Of a stretch of 64,000 nucleotides of DNA, positions 8,534 through 18,023 are shown one piece after another. A program made the position numbers and the translations under genes. Source of the stretch: JAKALD01 sp963817785 (lineage in GTDB: Bacteria; Pseudomonadota; Gammaproteobacteria; Burkholderiales; SG8-39). Under the pieces are notes generated by a model. That model searched no databases and was not told the DNA's origin. It saw nothing but the letters and a program-made list of their open reading frames with translations. The stretch covers positions 372,001-436,000 of the forward strand of contig CAWFPL010000002.1 of NCBI GenBank assembly GCA_963817785.1, read 5' to 3'. The first letter of the stretch is position 1. Every line of letters starts with the position of its first letter.

Positions 8534-11506
8534 TCAAGCCGCCGCGCGCGACACCCGGCACAGCAGCACCTTGAGGTTGGTCTGGTCCGACACCGGGTCG
8601 CGCTGGGTCTTGTCGGTGAGGAAGTTGACCGAGCGCCACGGGTGGTAGGGCTGGCGCTCGCCCCAGCCGATGGGGATGAACACGGCGCTCGGACGGATGC
8701 CGGCGTGCAGCCAGGCGAGCGCCTCGATCGCGCCGTGCGCGGTCTCGACGCGCACGCGCTCGCCGTCGGCGATGCCCAGGCGCGCGGCCTTGTCGGGATG
8801 GATCTGGCAGTACAGGTCCGGCCACATTTCCTGCGCCTGCCAGAAGTAGTGCGTGAGGCTGTGAAAGTGCGCCGCCGGCGGGCGGCCGGTGACCAGCTCG
8901 GTGTCGAAGCCCTGCGCGCGCAGCCGGGCGCCCGGGCCTTCGCTCGAGGCGGCGACGATGCGCGCGCGCGCGCTCGCCGTGTCGGGGCGGCAGAAGGGCG
9001 ACAGCACGCCCTCGTCCGCGTCGGAGTCGAGCAGCTCGACGTAGGGCAGGTCGACGAGGCTCTCGCGTTCGGCGTAGAACTCGGGCAGTGCCGACAGCCC
9101 GAGCACCGCGAATTTCGCTTCGAGCTCGGCGGCCCAGAACTCCAGCTTGCCGCTCTTGGTCGGGAAACGGTGGCCGGCCGGCGCGCCCGGCGCGCTCGTG
9201 CCGTCGAGGTACAGCGTCTCGATCTCGGGCGCCGATTCGCTCGCCACCGGCTGGCGCACCCAGCGGTACGGCACCGAGTGCAGGCGTTTTTGCGTGCAGC
9301 CGCGCAGTAGCTCGTTGTCGATGCACATCTGGTCCCAGAACACGCGCGGGTCCTTGTGCTCCTCCTTCAGCACGTCGCCGAAGCCCAGGCGCTTGCCGAG
9401 CTCGATCCAGATCCAGCCGTCGGCCTTCGCCTCGCCCGGCGGGTCGATCATCTTGTCAATCCAGACCACGCGCCGGTCGTCGTTGCCGCGCCCGATCTCG
9501 CCCTTCTCGATGCCGGTCGCCGCGGGCAGCACGTAATCGGCGAACGCCGAGGTTTCGTTGGCGAACAGCTCGATGTGTACCACCAGATCGAGCGCGCGGA
9601 AGGCCGCGCGCGCCGCCTCCTGGCCGGGCCACTGCGCCAGCGGGTTGTTGCACGCGATGAGCCCCTTGATCGGGTAGGGCTTGCCCTGCGTCATCGCCTC
9701 GGTCCAGCCGGTAGGGCTGCGGCGCACGCGCGGGCGCGCGATCTTCGGCCGGCGCGCGGCCGGCGCGTTGGGCGCGATAGGCGTGCCGTGGCTCATGTTG
9801 AAGAAGGCGCCGCCCCTGCGCCCCCAGTTGCCGGTGATCGCAGCGAGGAACATCAGCACGCGGTTGGTCTGGGTGCTGTTGGTGTGCTGGTTGATGCCGC
9901 GGCTGGCGAAGATCACGCAGCCGTCGGCGGCGGCGAGCTCCTCGGCGAGGCGCCCGATCTCGGCTGCGTCGATGCCGGTGATCGGCGCGGCCCACTCGGG
10001 GGTGTAGCCACGCGCGAGGATGAAGTCGCGCCACTCGGAAAAGCCGAGCATCCACTGCGAGCAGAAGCGCTCGTCGTGCAGCGCGTGTGCCAGGATGTGC
10101 TGGCACAGCGCGAGGCCGAGCGCCATGTCGGTGCCCGGGCGGATCGCGAGCCAGCGGTCGGCCTTCGAGGCGGTGACCGTGAGGCGCGGATCGACCACCA
10201 CCATCTGCGCGCCGTTCCTCAGCCGCCAGTCGTTGACCATGCCGAAGTACACCGGACGCGTCTCGGCCTGGTTGTCGCCGAGGTACAGGTACATCCGCGC
10301 CGAGCCGATGTCCCCCGGCGTGTAGCTGTTGCCGCTGCCGACCCTGCCTTGCGTGAGCTCGTAGGCGACGTTCTTGCCGCTGGCGCAGAACGGGTCCGTG
10401 CCCTCGTGGTTCGGCGTGCCCCAGAGCTGCGCGAACAGGCGCGTGTAGCCCAGATAGTCGAGCATTCCGGTGCGCGTGCCGATGAACAGCGCCAGCGCCT
10501 CGGGGCCATGCGCGTCGCGCAGCCGCTTCAACTTGACGGTGATCTCGTCGAGCGCCTGGTCCCAGCCGATGCGCTCGAAGCGCGCCTCGCCGCGCTCACC
10601 GACGCGCTTCAAGGGGTGAAGCAGGCGGTGCTCGCTGTGGTAGAGCTGCAGCGTCAGCTGCGACTTCGGGCACACGCGGCCCTCGAGCAGCGGGTCCTCG
10701 TCGTTGCCGGTGATCCTCACCAGCTCGTCGCCGCGGAAATGAAACTTGGTGCTGCAGCAGTTGAAGCAGATGTTGCAGCCGCCGGGCTCGACGCGATCCG
10801 CTTCGGTGTCCTTTCTCTCGCTACGGTACGGGAACGCAGGGATCGAGTCCAGCACGGGCTGCTGCGCGGCGGGAGCGTCCATGAAGGCGGGCCGGCGCGG
10901 CTCGGCGAGCGGCGGCCGGGTGCGCTCGAGGTAGATGGTCGCGGGGCCGAGCAGGAAGTGATCCAGCTCGCGCGGCGAGCGGCCTTCACGCTTCGCCTCC
11001 TCGAGCAGCTCGTCGCGCGCTCCGAAGCGGATGGCGCGCGTCGGGCATACGCTCGCGCAGGCGGTGGTCTGCCCCTGCGCGCGGCGATCGGCACACAGGT
11101 CGCACTTGACCGCGTGATGGTCCTCCGGGTCGTAGCCCATCGCGCTGTAGGGACAGGCGATGACGCACTCCCCGCAGCCGGTGCACCGGTCCTCGATCAC
11201 GCGCACGGCGCCGGTCAGCGGGTCCTTGTCGATCGCCTTGGGGTTGACCGGGCAGGCGCGCAGGCAGGCGGGGCGCTCGCAGTGCTGGCAGGTGAGCGTG
11301 AGGAACGCGAGCCCGGGCTCCGCGGCGTCGCTTGCCCAGACCACCTTGTTGCGGTACTCGCCCGGACCGAGCCGGTGCTCCTGCTTGCAGGCGACCTCGC
11401 AGCTCTTGCAGCCGGTGCAGCGTTCCGTATCGATGAGCAGCGCGAGCCTCAAGGAATCACCATTCGGCCAGGTGCCACCAGGCGATCGGGCCGCCGCCGG
11501 CGACAT
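8534..11506 (-). CDS. Molybdopterin oxidoreductase with fused N-terminal four-cluster ferredoxin domain
   Basis: Up to 990 residues joining what are usually two subunits. Residues about 20-210 form a DmsB/NrfC-type electron-transfer unit with four cysteine groups: CTGCKSCEVAC, CQHCERPACLRACP, CTGCGECVIACP and CDLCAD...CASVCP. From about 245 a DMSO-reductase-family catalytic subunit follows, with CNICFNC...VCPKS for its own Fe-S cluster, TDPFCASGKN as a candidate Mo-ligand region, and a C-terminal molybdopterin-binding domain (LVTGRPPAAHFHS through VSDQTNLKVLLCRV). The ATG at 11506 overlaps the upstream membrane gene by 50 bp; a TTG at 11452, five bases after that gene's stop, is an equally good start. 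No Tat signal is visible, so a cytoplasmic location is likely. Substrate unknown. Confidence 0.85.
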   Translation of the reverse strand: MSPAAARSPGGTWPNGDSLRLALLIDTERCTGCKSCEVACKQEHRLGPGEYRNKVVWASDAAEPGLAFLTLTCQHCERPACLRACPVNPKAIDKDPLTGAVRVIEDRCTGCGECVIACPYSAMGYDPEDHHAVKCDLCADRRAQGQTTACASVCPTRAIRFGARDELLEEAKREGRSPRELDHFLLGPATIYLERTRPPLAEPRRPAFMDAPAAQQPVLDSIPAFPYRSERKDTEADRVEPGGCNICFNCCSTKFHFRGDELVRITGNDEDPLLEGRVCPKSQLTLQLYHSEHRLLHPLKRVGERGEARFERIGWDQALDEITVKLKRLRDAHGPEALALFIGTRTGMLDYLGYTRLFAQLWGTPNHEGTDPFCASGKNVAYELTQGRVGSGNSYTPGDIGSARMYLYLGDNQAETRPVYFGMVNDWRLRNGAQMVVVDPRLTVTASKADRWLAIRPGTDMALGLALCQHILAHALHDERFCSQWMLGFSEWRDFILARGYTPEWAAPITGIDAAEIGRLAEELAAADGCVIFASRGINQHTNSTQTNRVLMFLAAITGNWGRRGGAFFNMSHGTPIAPNAPAARRPKIARPRVRRSPTGWTEAMTQGKPYPIKGLIACNNPLAQWPGQEAARAAFRALDLVVHIELFANETSAFADYVLPAATGIEKGEIGRGNDDRRVVWIDKMIDPPGEAKADGWIWIELGKRLGFGDVLKEEHKDPRVFWDQMCIDNELLRGCTQKRLHSVPYRWVRQPVASESAPEIETLYLDGTSAPGAPAGHRFPTKSGKLEFWAAELEAKFAVLGLSALPEFYAERESLVDLPYVELLDSDADEGVLSPFCRPDTASARARIVAASSEGPGARLRAQGFDTELVTGRPPAAHFHSLTHYFWQAQEMWPDLYCQIHPDKAARLGIADGERVRVETAHGAIEALAWLHAGIRPSAVFIPIGWGERQPYHPWRSVNFLTDKTQRDPVSDQTNLKVLLCRVSRAAA

Positions 11507-12230
11507 AGCCGGCGAAGAAGGTCACCGTGACCACGTGCACCAGCACGCCGAGCACGAACAACCAGGCGATCAGCATGTGCAGCGGGCGCCACCAGCCCTG
11601 TGCCAGACCCACCGCGCGCCGCGTGCCGAGCAAGCGCGCCTCCTCGCGCGCGAGGCGCTGGTACGCGAGCGCCAGGCGCGGCGCGCGCAGCCAGTGCGGC
11701 AGCGTGACCGAGAACGTGCCTTCCTGCGCCCGCGGGTCGAGGCGGGCGAGCAGCCTGCGCTTGTCCGCGAGCAGGCCCGTCAGGCGCTCGCGCGTGACGG
11801 GATCGGGAACGCTGAACGTCGGCGCTTTCGAGGCGAAGGTGGCGGCCATGCGGCGCGCGCCGCGCACCCGCGCCCAGACGCCGAGCACGGCGAGCGCGAC
11901 GATCGCCGCGAGCAGCAGCGCCGGCGGCCGGCGCAGGAAGCCGCCGGAGTGAATGGCGATCAGCACCGCACCCAGGCACGCGCAGATCACGTGGGCGTTG
12001 AACCAGCCGAGCGGGTTGCGGCTTGCGCCGCCGCGCTTGGCGAGCGCGAACGCGGCGGGCACCAGCAGTAGCGCGGCTCCTGCGATCCCGGTCAGGTACA
12101 GCGCCGGGCTGCCGGGCACGTGCCACGTCTGCGGCAGCCAGTGCCTGACGACGAACCAGGCGGCGATCGCCAGGACGGTACCGGCAATCAGCCGCAGCAG
12201 CTTCGCGTCGGAGAGATCATTTCTCGGCAC
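11457..12230 (-). CDS. Cytochrome b-like membrane subunit of the oxidoreductase
   Basis: 257 residues with about four or five hydrophobic helices: near residues 10-30, 42-64, 80-97, 105-120 and 215-240. Histidines sit in paired positions suited to b-heme: WFNAHVICACLGAVLIAIHS and WRPLHMLIAWLFVLGVLVH, each pair about 13 residues apart. It probably anchors the Fe-S/Mo protein encoded immediately downstream and passes electrons between it and the quinone pool (inference from context). The stop codon overlaps or abuts the start of the oxidoreductase. It diverges from the cupin gene. Confidence 0.65.
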   Translation of the reverse strand: MPRNDLSDAKLLRLIAGTVLAIAAWFVVRHWLPQTWHVPGSPALYLTGIAGAALLLVPAAFALAKRGGASRNPLGWFNAHVICACLGAVLIAIHSGGFLRRPPALLLAAIVALAVLGVWARVRGARRMAATFASKAPTFSVPDPVTRERLTGLLADKRRLLARLDPRAQEGTFSVTLPHWLRAPRLALAYQRLAREEARLLGTRRAVGLAQGWWRPLHMLIAWLFVLGVLVHVVTVTFFAGYVAGGGPIAWWHLAEW

Positions 12231-12372
12231 GCCCGGTATCCCGCAGGAGGAGCGGCGATTCTCGCACCGATCCGAGCCGGCGCGGACGTGAGTTTCTCAG
12301 GCGCGCCGCCGGCAGCCCGCGACGCCCCCCGATGGGGCATCATGCGAGCTTCGGGCAAAGGAGACTTGCGCC

Positions 12373-12765
12373 ATGACACAAGCGACCCGCGCGACGAACG
12401 CGCCGTGGGTATTCAACCTCGCCGATCCAGCCCAGGGCATTGCCCGCACGCTGGGCGAGGGCATCACGACGCGCATATTTCCGGGGCAGCAGGCGATGCT
12501 GTCCGTGGTGCGCATCGAACCGCACGCCAGCGGCACCGTGCACAGCCACCCTCAGGAGCAGTGGGGCGTGCTGCTCGAGGGCGAATGCGTGCGCATCCAG
12601 GGCGGAGAGGAGCGGGCGATGCGGGCCGGCGACTTCTGGCACACCCCGGGCGGCGTGCCGCACGGCATCCGCACCGAGGCGGTCGGCGCCACCGTGCTCG
12701 ACATCTTCAGTCCGCCGCGCGAGGAATACCGCAAGTCCGGGCAGGGTTTCGGCACCGCCGACTGA
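12373..12765 (+). CDS. Cupin-domain protein
   Basis: 130-residue single-domain cupin. Motif 1 is HSHPQEQWGVLLEGE (about 56-70), supplying two His and a Glu/Gln, and motif 2 is GDFWHTPGGVPHGI (about 86-99), supplying the last His, so a metal site is plausible. The role is unknown; small cupins can be isomerases, dioxygenases or sensors. It is divergent from the oxidoreductase operon with a 142-bp intergenic region and convergent with the following kinase gene. Confidence 0.8.
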   Translation: MTQATRATNAPWVFNLADPAQGIARTLGEGITTRIFPGQQAMLSVVRIEPHASGTVHSHPQEQWGVLLEGECVRIQGGEERAMRAGDFWHTPGGVPHGIRTEAVGATVLDIFSPPREEYRKSGQGFGTAD

Positions 12766-12792
12766 GCGGCTGCGCGCGCCGCGGACGTTCTG

Positions 12793-14568
12793 TCACACCG
12801 CGAATCCGTGCGGCGGCAAGCGCCGCGCGAAGGCGTCGTCGGCGCCGAGCAGGTAGTTGCCGAACTGGTCGAGCACCTCGTCGGTGAGCTCCTCGAGCCC
12901 GAAACGCAGCCGCACGGGACCATGGCGCCTGACGTTGATCAGGTCGAGCACGAAGCCGGCGCCGTCATAGTCGCCGCGCAGCGTCGCCTGGCAGGGAAAC
13001 GGCCCCGACAGCGTGAGCGTCGCCCGCACCACGGCTCCGAATTCGTTTTTCTTCTCGATGCATTCGCAAGGGATGTGCAGCGCCGCCAGGCGATCGAGCG
13101 CCTGCGCCAGATGCTGGCCGGTCACTTCCACCTGCGTCGGCTGCGCGCAGCGGACCTTGTACTTGAAGGTGATGAAGTCGATGCGCTCCCTGGCGTCCAG
13201 ATCGCGCGAGCGGTAGTCGGTGAAACCGTCGCCGAGGAGCACGCCCGCAACCTCGCCGAGGTACATCACGCCGTAGGGACGCCCGGAGACGGGTTGCGCC
13301 CGGTTGAGCTCGGCCGTGAGCTCCGAAAGATACTTGAACGCGACGCGCAGGCGCGCATCGATCTTGGCGGCGACCGCGGCGCGCTGTGCGCGATCGTCGC
13401 TGGTCTTCTGACGGGCAGCCTTCTCCCGCAGCAGCTCGATCGCCGTGATGTGTTGAGAAGTCGTGCGGCGCGCGACATCCGCCTCGCGCTGGCGCTCGTA
13501 GTCGTCGCGGCGCCGCTCCTCGGCCTCCCCCCAGAGGCGCACTTCCTCCTCCTTGCGCAGGAGCTCTTGCTCTTCGGCGCGCAGCAGCATCTGCTGCCGC
13601 TCTTCGAAGGAATTGTCGAACGCCTCCACGTCGGCGATCAGGTCGATGGTGGTGCGCTTGAAATCGGGAGTCCGGGCCGCAGGGCCTGCCGACCGCGGCG
13701 CGAGCAGCACCGTCTTGTCGTCGTCGCTTCGCAGGGTCGGATCGGCGAGCAGCTCGCCCGCCATGTCGCTGGCGTGTTGATAGCGCTCCGCCGCCGACTT
13801 CGCGAGCGCGCGGGCGAGGATCCTGTCGAATCCGGGCGGAATGCCGGGGTCGATCGAGCCGGCCGGCGGGTACGGCTCGGCCGGGATCCGGTGCAGCAGC
13901 GAGAAGACCGTGCTGTCGCCGCTGCGCTCGAAGGGCGTGCGGCGCGTCAGCATCTCGTACAGCACCACGCCGAGCGAGAAGACGTCGGAGCGCGGATCGA
14001 CCGGCTGGCCGAGGATCTGCTCCGGCGACATGTACTTGGGCGAGCCGAGCGCCGCGCCGGTCTGCGTCATCGACGACGATGTCAGGTGGGCGATGCCGAA
14101 GTCCGCGAGCTTGGCCCGGCCAGTCGGAGACACCACGATGTTCGCCGGCTTCACGTCGCGATGGACGATGCCGAAGCGGTGTGCATGATCGAGCGCGTCG
14201 GCGACCTGCGCCACGATCTCGGCGATAGCCGCGAAAGGCAGCCGCGCCGGGTCCCGCAGCATCTGCTGCAACGTGCGGCCCTCGAGCAGCTCCATGGCCA
14301 TGTAGGCGACGCCGTCCTGCTCGCCGACGTCATAGATGGTCACGATGTTGGGATGGTTCAGCCGGCCTGCAGACTTCGCCTCCCGCAGGAAGCGCTCGCG
14401 CACCTCGGCCATGACGTCCTCGGGCAGGTGCGACAGCAGCGTCTTGACGGCGACCTCACGCTCGAGCGCCGGATCGACGGCACGGTAGACCGTTCCCATT
14501 GCGCCGCGGCCAAGCTCGCCGAGTACCGTGTATCGGCCAAACTGCAGTGGCTGGTTGGTGGAAAGCAT
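12793..14568 (-). CDS. Serine/threonine protein kinase with coiled-coil linker and C-terminal domain
   Basis: 591 residues. The N-terminal 270 form a complete Hanks kinase: LGRGAMGTVYRA, VAVKTLL (lysine), IVHRDVKPANIVV, LADFGIAHL, GSPKYMSPEQ, SDVFSLGVVLYEML. It retains the HRD motif, unlike the kinase at 1191. Residues about 310-400 are rich in Glu, Arg and Gln and look coiled-coil. The last 190 residues (from about RVAFKYLSEL) form an unrecognised domain. No transmembrane helix is seen, so it is probably cytosolic. It lies next to the tRNA-Gly gene that marks the left edge of the island. Confidence 0.88.
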   Translation of the reverse strand: MLSTNQPLQFGRYTVLGELGRGAMGTVYRAVDPALEREVAVKTLLSHLPEDVMAEVRERFLREAKSAGRLNHPNIVTIYDVGEQDGVAYMAMELLEGRTLQQMLRDPARLPFAAIAEIVAQVADALDHAHRFGIVHRDVKPANIVVSPTGRAKLADFGIAHLTSSSMTQTGAALGSPKYMSPEQILGQPVDPRSDVFSLGVVLYEMLTRRTPFERSGDSTVFSLLHRIPAEPYPPAGSIDPGIPPGFDRILARALAKSAAERYQHASDMAGELLADPTLRSDDDKTVLLAPRSAGPAARTPDFKRTTIDLIADVEAFDNSFEERQQMLLRAEEQELLRKEEEVRLWGEAEERRRDDYERQREADVARRTTSQHITAIELLREKAARQKTSDDRAQRAAVAAKIDARLRVAFKYLSELTAELNRAQPVSGRPYGVMYLGEVAGVLLGDGFTDYRSRDLDARERIDFITFKYKVRCAQPTQVEVTGQHLAQALDRLAALHIPCECIEKKNEFGAVVRATLTLSGPFPCQATLRGDYDGAGFVLDLINVRRHGPVRLRFGLEELTDEVLDQFGNYLLGADDAFARRLPPHGFAV

Positions 14569-14733
14569 TGCCTGAAATCCCCCTGCCTCGCTAGCTTCGC
14601 GGAATCCGCCAAATCAGGCAATAGTCCCGCGCTGGAGCCTGGGGAAGGGGCGCGGGGGATCGCCGCCAAGTGGCGGACAGTCGTCGCCTCGTTTGCAACG
14701 GCGGCGCGGCCCCCCGTAGAATCCGCACCGTCG

Positions 14734-14807
14734 GCGGGTGTAGTTCAATGGTAGAACATCAGCTTCCCAAGCTGAATACGTGGGTTCGATTCCCATCACC
14801 CGCTCCA
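14734..14807 (+). tRNA. glyU: tRNA-Gly, anticodon CCC
   Basis: 74 nt including an encoded CCA. The acceptor GCGGGTG pairs with CACCCGC, the D arm is TAGTTCAATGGTAGAAC, the anticodon stem is TCAGC/GCTGA around loop TTCCCAA, giving CCC, and the T arm is GTGGGTTCGATTCCCAT. The sequence closely resembles E. coli glyU as I recall it. Its 3' end is the left copy of the repeat that bounds the downstream island. Confidence 0.96.
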
Positions 14808-14812
14808 GCGTC
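14787..14812 (+). repeat. Left attachment repeat (attL-like), in the tRNA-Gly 3' end
   Basis: 26 bp covering the T-loop to CCA end of tRNA-Gly plus five bases beyond it. It recurs in the same orientation at 23902-23927 with one mismatch (25/26). Reuse of a tRNA 3' end as an integration site is typical of tyrosine-recombinase islands. The tRNA stays intact at this end. Confidence 0.8.
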
Positions 14813-15461
14813 CTTCCACTGCAGACCACGCGAAACCAAGTGAATTAAGAAGTTATACGACCGGGGCTGTCTGCTCGGTTGTCTGCGACGGCCCTCAAAA
14901 GGCCTCCGATTCACACTTGGAATCACACTTTGGCCCCCGGCGAGCTCAAGTGTGAATTTCTGTCCGACGCGCGGTCCAGTCCCTCTGGAATCCGCCTGCT
15001 CGTGCAACATGTACGGCGCCATGCAAGGACGTTAGAAGTTGGCACGCGCAGACCAGGAGCCACACACCGAGTCGCGCGTATGCCGACCCCCATGCACCTC
15101 TCGGCGCAGCGCGAGAGTTCCCCGCTGATGTCAGGCCAGAGTGGTTTGAGCGGGCTTCGAAAAGCTTTGTTTAATGTCAGGGAAAACGGGGGGAGTCTAT
15201 AGCGTCGAACCCGTAGGATTTCAATTGACCGTGGGCATTTAAGAGGGTGGCGAGTAGCATTGGGGTTCGCTCTCGGTGGGGCAGGTGCGAAGTCGATGGC
15301 CAATAGCGCACGGGATTAAAGGGTGTCGATGCACTGGGACAGACAAACGAGTTCCGTGAGGGCACGCCTTGCTATGCATGTCGACCCAGGGGCAATGGTG
15401 ACACTACAGGCGCAGTTGGCTGAATGAAATGCTGTAGACCTTCGGGCCAATAGGTGTCCTG
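14808..15461. other. Non-coding left end of the island
   Basis: About 650 bp between the tRNA gene and the first island gene. All frames give short, low-complexity peptides without recognisable domains on either strand. A tyrosine integrase would be expected here, but none of its conserved blocks is visible. It may be decayed mobile DNA. Confidence 0.5.
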
Positions 15462-18023
15462 ATGCTAAGGGGTTCTGCAGACCCCGATTCGGCACGGTCG
15501 GTCATGGCGATGAGTGAGAACCTCGAGCGCATCAATCGCGCATTGCGGGTGCTCTCTTCGTCAAACCGCGCGCTACTGCACGCGTCCGAAGAAAAGCAGT
15601 TGCTCGATGAGGCATGCCGCGTGCTCGTGGAAGTGGGCGGTTATCGCATGGCTTGGGTCGGGTACGCTCAGGACGACGCGCAGAAGACTGTCCGACCCGT
15701 CGCGTATCGCGGAGTCGAAAAGCAATATCTGGACGGACTTGAGCTCACCTGGGCGGACACCGAACGCGGTCAGGAACCGAGCGGAACGGCGATACGAAGC
15801 GCGTCGTCGGTTGTGGTGAACAACGTCTTCACTGAGCCGAGCTTCGAGCCGTGGCGCTCCGAGGCGCGTGCTGGCGGCTATGGCTCCACGGTCGCGCTGC
15901 CGCTAAAGTCCGACGAGGGCAAAGTCCTGGGAGTGCTTCGAGCGTATGCAGTGGATGCGGGGGCTTTCGGGGACGAAGAGCTCCGGGTGCTCCTGGAACT
16001 AGCTCAAGACCTGTCTTTCGGCATTTCGACGGTGCGCGCTCGGGCGGAGCGCGCGCGGCTCGAGGCGGCGCTGCGCAAGGCCGAGGGCCGGCTGCACGCC
16101 GCGCTGCAGGGGAACCTGGACGCTTTCTGTGTTCTAAACCCGGTGCGTGGCGAGAACGGAGCAGTCGTCGACATGGAGTTCGCGGAGCTCAACCCTCGCG
16201 CCGAGGTGCTGCTGAAGCGGCCGGCTGAAGAGCTTCTCGGGCGCCGATTCTTGGAGGTTTTCCCCTCCTACGAGGAGCTATTGCGGCGTTACATTCCAAT
16301 TCTGGAGTCTGGTCATCCCAAGGACGAGCAGGTTTCGATGCGTACGCCCAGTGGCAGAACCCTGTGGATACGCCACCAAGTCGTACCGCTCGGAGACGGC
16401 GTCGCCGTGTTCTGGCAGGACATCACCGAGGGGATGCAGGCCTCGCTACGGCTAAAAGCGAGCGAGAAGAAGTACCGGGAATTGCTCGAGTCCTTGCAGG
16501 AAGGTGTCTGGGCGGTGGACACGGAGGCGCGTACGACGTTTGTCAATCCGCGCATGGCCGAGATGCTCGGGTATTCGATTGACGAGATGCTCGGCAAGCC
16601 CTTATTCATGTTCGTAGGGGAGCGCGAAGCGCAGATTCTCGAGCAGCATTTCGAGCAGCGCCACCGGGGACTCAAGGAAGACTACGAGCTGGAATTTGTG
16701 CGCAGGGACGGGGCTACGCGCCAGCTGCGCATTACGGCGTCACCGTTGCATGACGACCAGGGAAGCTTTGCGGGCTCGCTTGCAGGCGTCATCGACATCA
16801 CCGAGCGCCACGTGAATGAACTCGCCTTGGCGCGTGCCAATCGGACGATTGCTACACTCAGCGCCGTGAACGAGGAGCTGGTGCGTGTCTCCGATGAGGA
16901 GCAGCTCCTGTGGGCGGTATGCCGGGTCGTTGTGGAGCGAGGTGGCTACGCTAAGGCATGGGTGGGATACGCAGAAGACGACACAGCGAAAAGCATCACT
17001 CCGAAAGCGTGGGCCGGCGCTGAGGCGGAGGATCTCTTTAGTCAAATCAATTTAACTTGGGACGCAGAGAGCAAAGCGGGCAACGGTCTTGCTGGCCGAG
17101 CAATTCGCACCGGCAAGATACAGGTGACGCAGGATGTTACCCGCGACGCCACTTTAGTGGCTTCGCGCGAGCTGGTTATTGGAAAGGGCACCAGGGCCAT
17201 TCTTGTCTTGCCCCTGTTGACGGGCGTAACGCGCGCTTTGGGATTTCTGAGCATCCACGCCAACGAGCCCCGAATCTTCGACGCCGAACAGGTCGCGCTC
17301 CTGCACCAGTTGGCCGAGGACCTGAGCTTCGGCATCGCGGCGCGTCGTACCAAGGTCGAGCGCGACCGCATTGCCAGCGAGCACGAGCACGACGCGGCAG
17401 TTCTAAGGAACAGTCTGCTGCAGAGCGTGGAGGCCATCGCGGCCACGGTGGAGATGCGCGACCCGTATACCTCCGGGCACCAGAAGCGCGTCGCCTATCT
17501 GGCGGTTGCTATCGCAAGAGAAATGGGCATCTCGGAGGACAATGTGCAGGGGCTGTACTTGGCCGGCATTGTCCACGACGTCGGTAAGATTGCCGTTCCT
17601 GCGGAGATTCTGAGCAAACCCGCCAAGCTGTCGAAGGTGGAATACACGCTGATTCAGCAACACGTTGAAGCCGGTTATGAAATCCTGAAGGGCATTCGGT
17701 TTCCGTGGCCCATTGCCGACATCGTTCGCCAGCACCACGAGCGGCTGGACGGCACGGGTTACCCGCAGGGACTCAAGGATGGCGCCATCCTTCCAGAGGC
17801 GCGCATCCTTGCGGTGGCCGACGTAGTCGAATCCATGGCCTCGCACCGGCCGTATCGGCCAGCGCGGGGAATGGACGCAGCGTTGGCTGAGATTGAACAG
17901 GGGCGCGGCATAAAGTTCGATTCGGCCGTCGTGGACGCATGTCTTAGGCTTTGTCGAGACGGGAAATTCTCATTTGAGAATGAGGCGAGTCCAACCTCCG
18001 CACACGGCGGTGTCGCCACGTAG
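15462..18023 (+). CDS. GAF-PAS-PAS-GAF-HD-GYP sensor phosphodiesterase
   Basis: 853 residues, no membrane segment. Order: GAF (about 35-190), a weak PAS (about 210-325, ending VAVFWQDITEG), a clear PAS with PAC (about 335-460, ending GVIDITERH), a second GAF (about 475-630) and a C-terminal HD-GYP domain (about 650-825). The two GAF units are close relatives (both have EACRVLVE/WAVCRVVVE and DLSFGI blocks), suggesting internal duplication. The HD-GYP residues are intact: SGHQKRV, HDVGKIAVP, and HHERLDGTGYPQG. It is therefore predicted to hydrolyse c-di-GMP. Starts at 15504 or 15510 (before SENLERINRAL) are also possible. First gene of the tRNA-bounded island. Confidence 0.88.
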   Translation: MLRGSADPDSARSVMAMSENLERINRALRVLSSSNRALLHASEEKQLLDEACRVLVEVGGYRMAWVGYAQDDAQKTVRPVAYRGVEKQYLDGLELTWADTERGQEPSGTAIRSASSVVVNNVFTEPSFEPWRSEARAGGYGSTVALPLKSDEGKVLGVLRAYAVDAGAFGDEELRVLLELAQDLSFGISTVRARAERARLEAALRKAEGRLHAALQGNLDAFCVLNPVRGENGAVVDMEFAELNPRAEVLLKRPAEELLGRRFLEVFPSYEELLRRYIPILESGHPKDEQVSMRTPSGRTLWIRHQVVPLGDGVAVFWQDITEGMQASLRLKASEKKYRELLESLQEGVWAVDTEARTTFVNPRMAEMLGYSIDEMLGKPLFMFVGEREAQILEQHFEQRHRGLKEDYELEFVRRDGATRQLRITASPLHDDQGSFAGSLAGVIDITERHVNELALARANRTIATLSAVNEELVRVSDEEQLLWAVCRVVVERGGYAKAWVGYAEDDTAKSITPKAWAGAEAEDLFSQINLTWDAESKAGNGLAGRAIRTGKIQVTQDVTRDATLVASRELVIGKGTRAILVLPLLTGVTRALGFLSIHANEPRIFDAEQVALLHQLAEDLSFGIAARRTKVERDRIASEHEHDAAVLRNSLLQSVEAIAATVEMRDPYTSGHQKRVAYLAVAIAREMGISEDNVQGLYLAGIVHDVGKIAVPAEILSKPAKLSKVEYTLIQQHVEAGYEILKGIRFPWPIADIVRQHHERLDGTGYPQGLKDGAILPEARILAVADVVESMASHRPYRPARGMDAALAEIEQGRGIKFDSAVVDACLRLCRDGKFSFENEASPTSAHGGVAT

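Noticed and set aside
9356..11530. A 724-codon plus-strand frame opposite the Mo oxidoreductase
   Set aside because: Composition is rich in Arg/Ala/Val/His/Gln, without domains; it is antisense to a gene with clear cysteine motifs.
14759..15022. A minus-strand frame overlapping the tRNA-Gly gene (reading GDGNRTHVFSLGS)
   Set aside because: This peptide arises from translating a tRNA sequence and recurs in many automatic annotations; it is not a gene.
14808..15461. Searched for a tyrosine integrase next to the tRNA
   Set aside because: None of the conserved R-H-x-x-R-Y blocks is readable in any frame on either strand.
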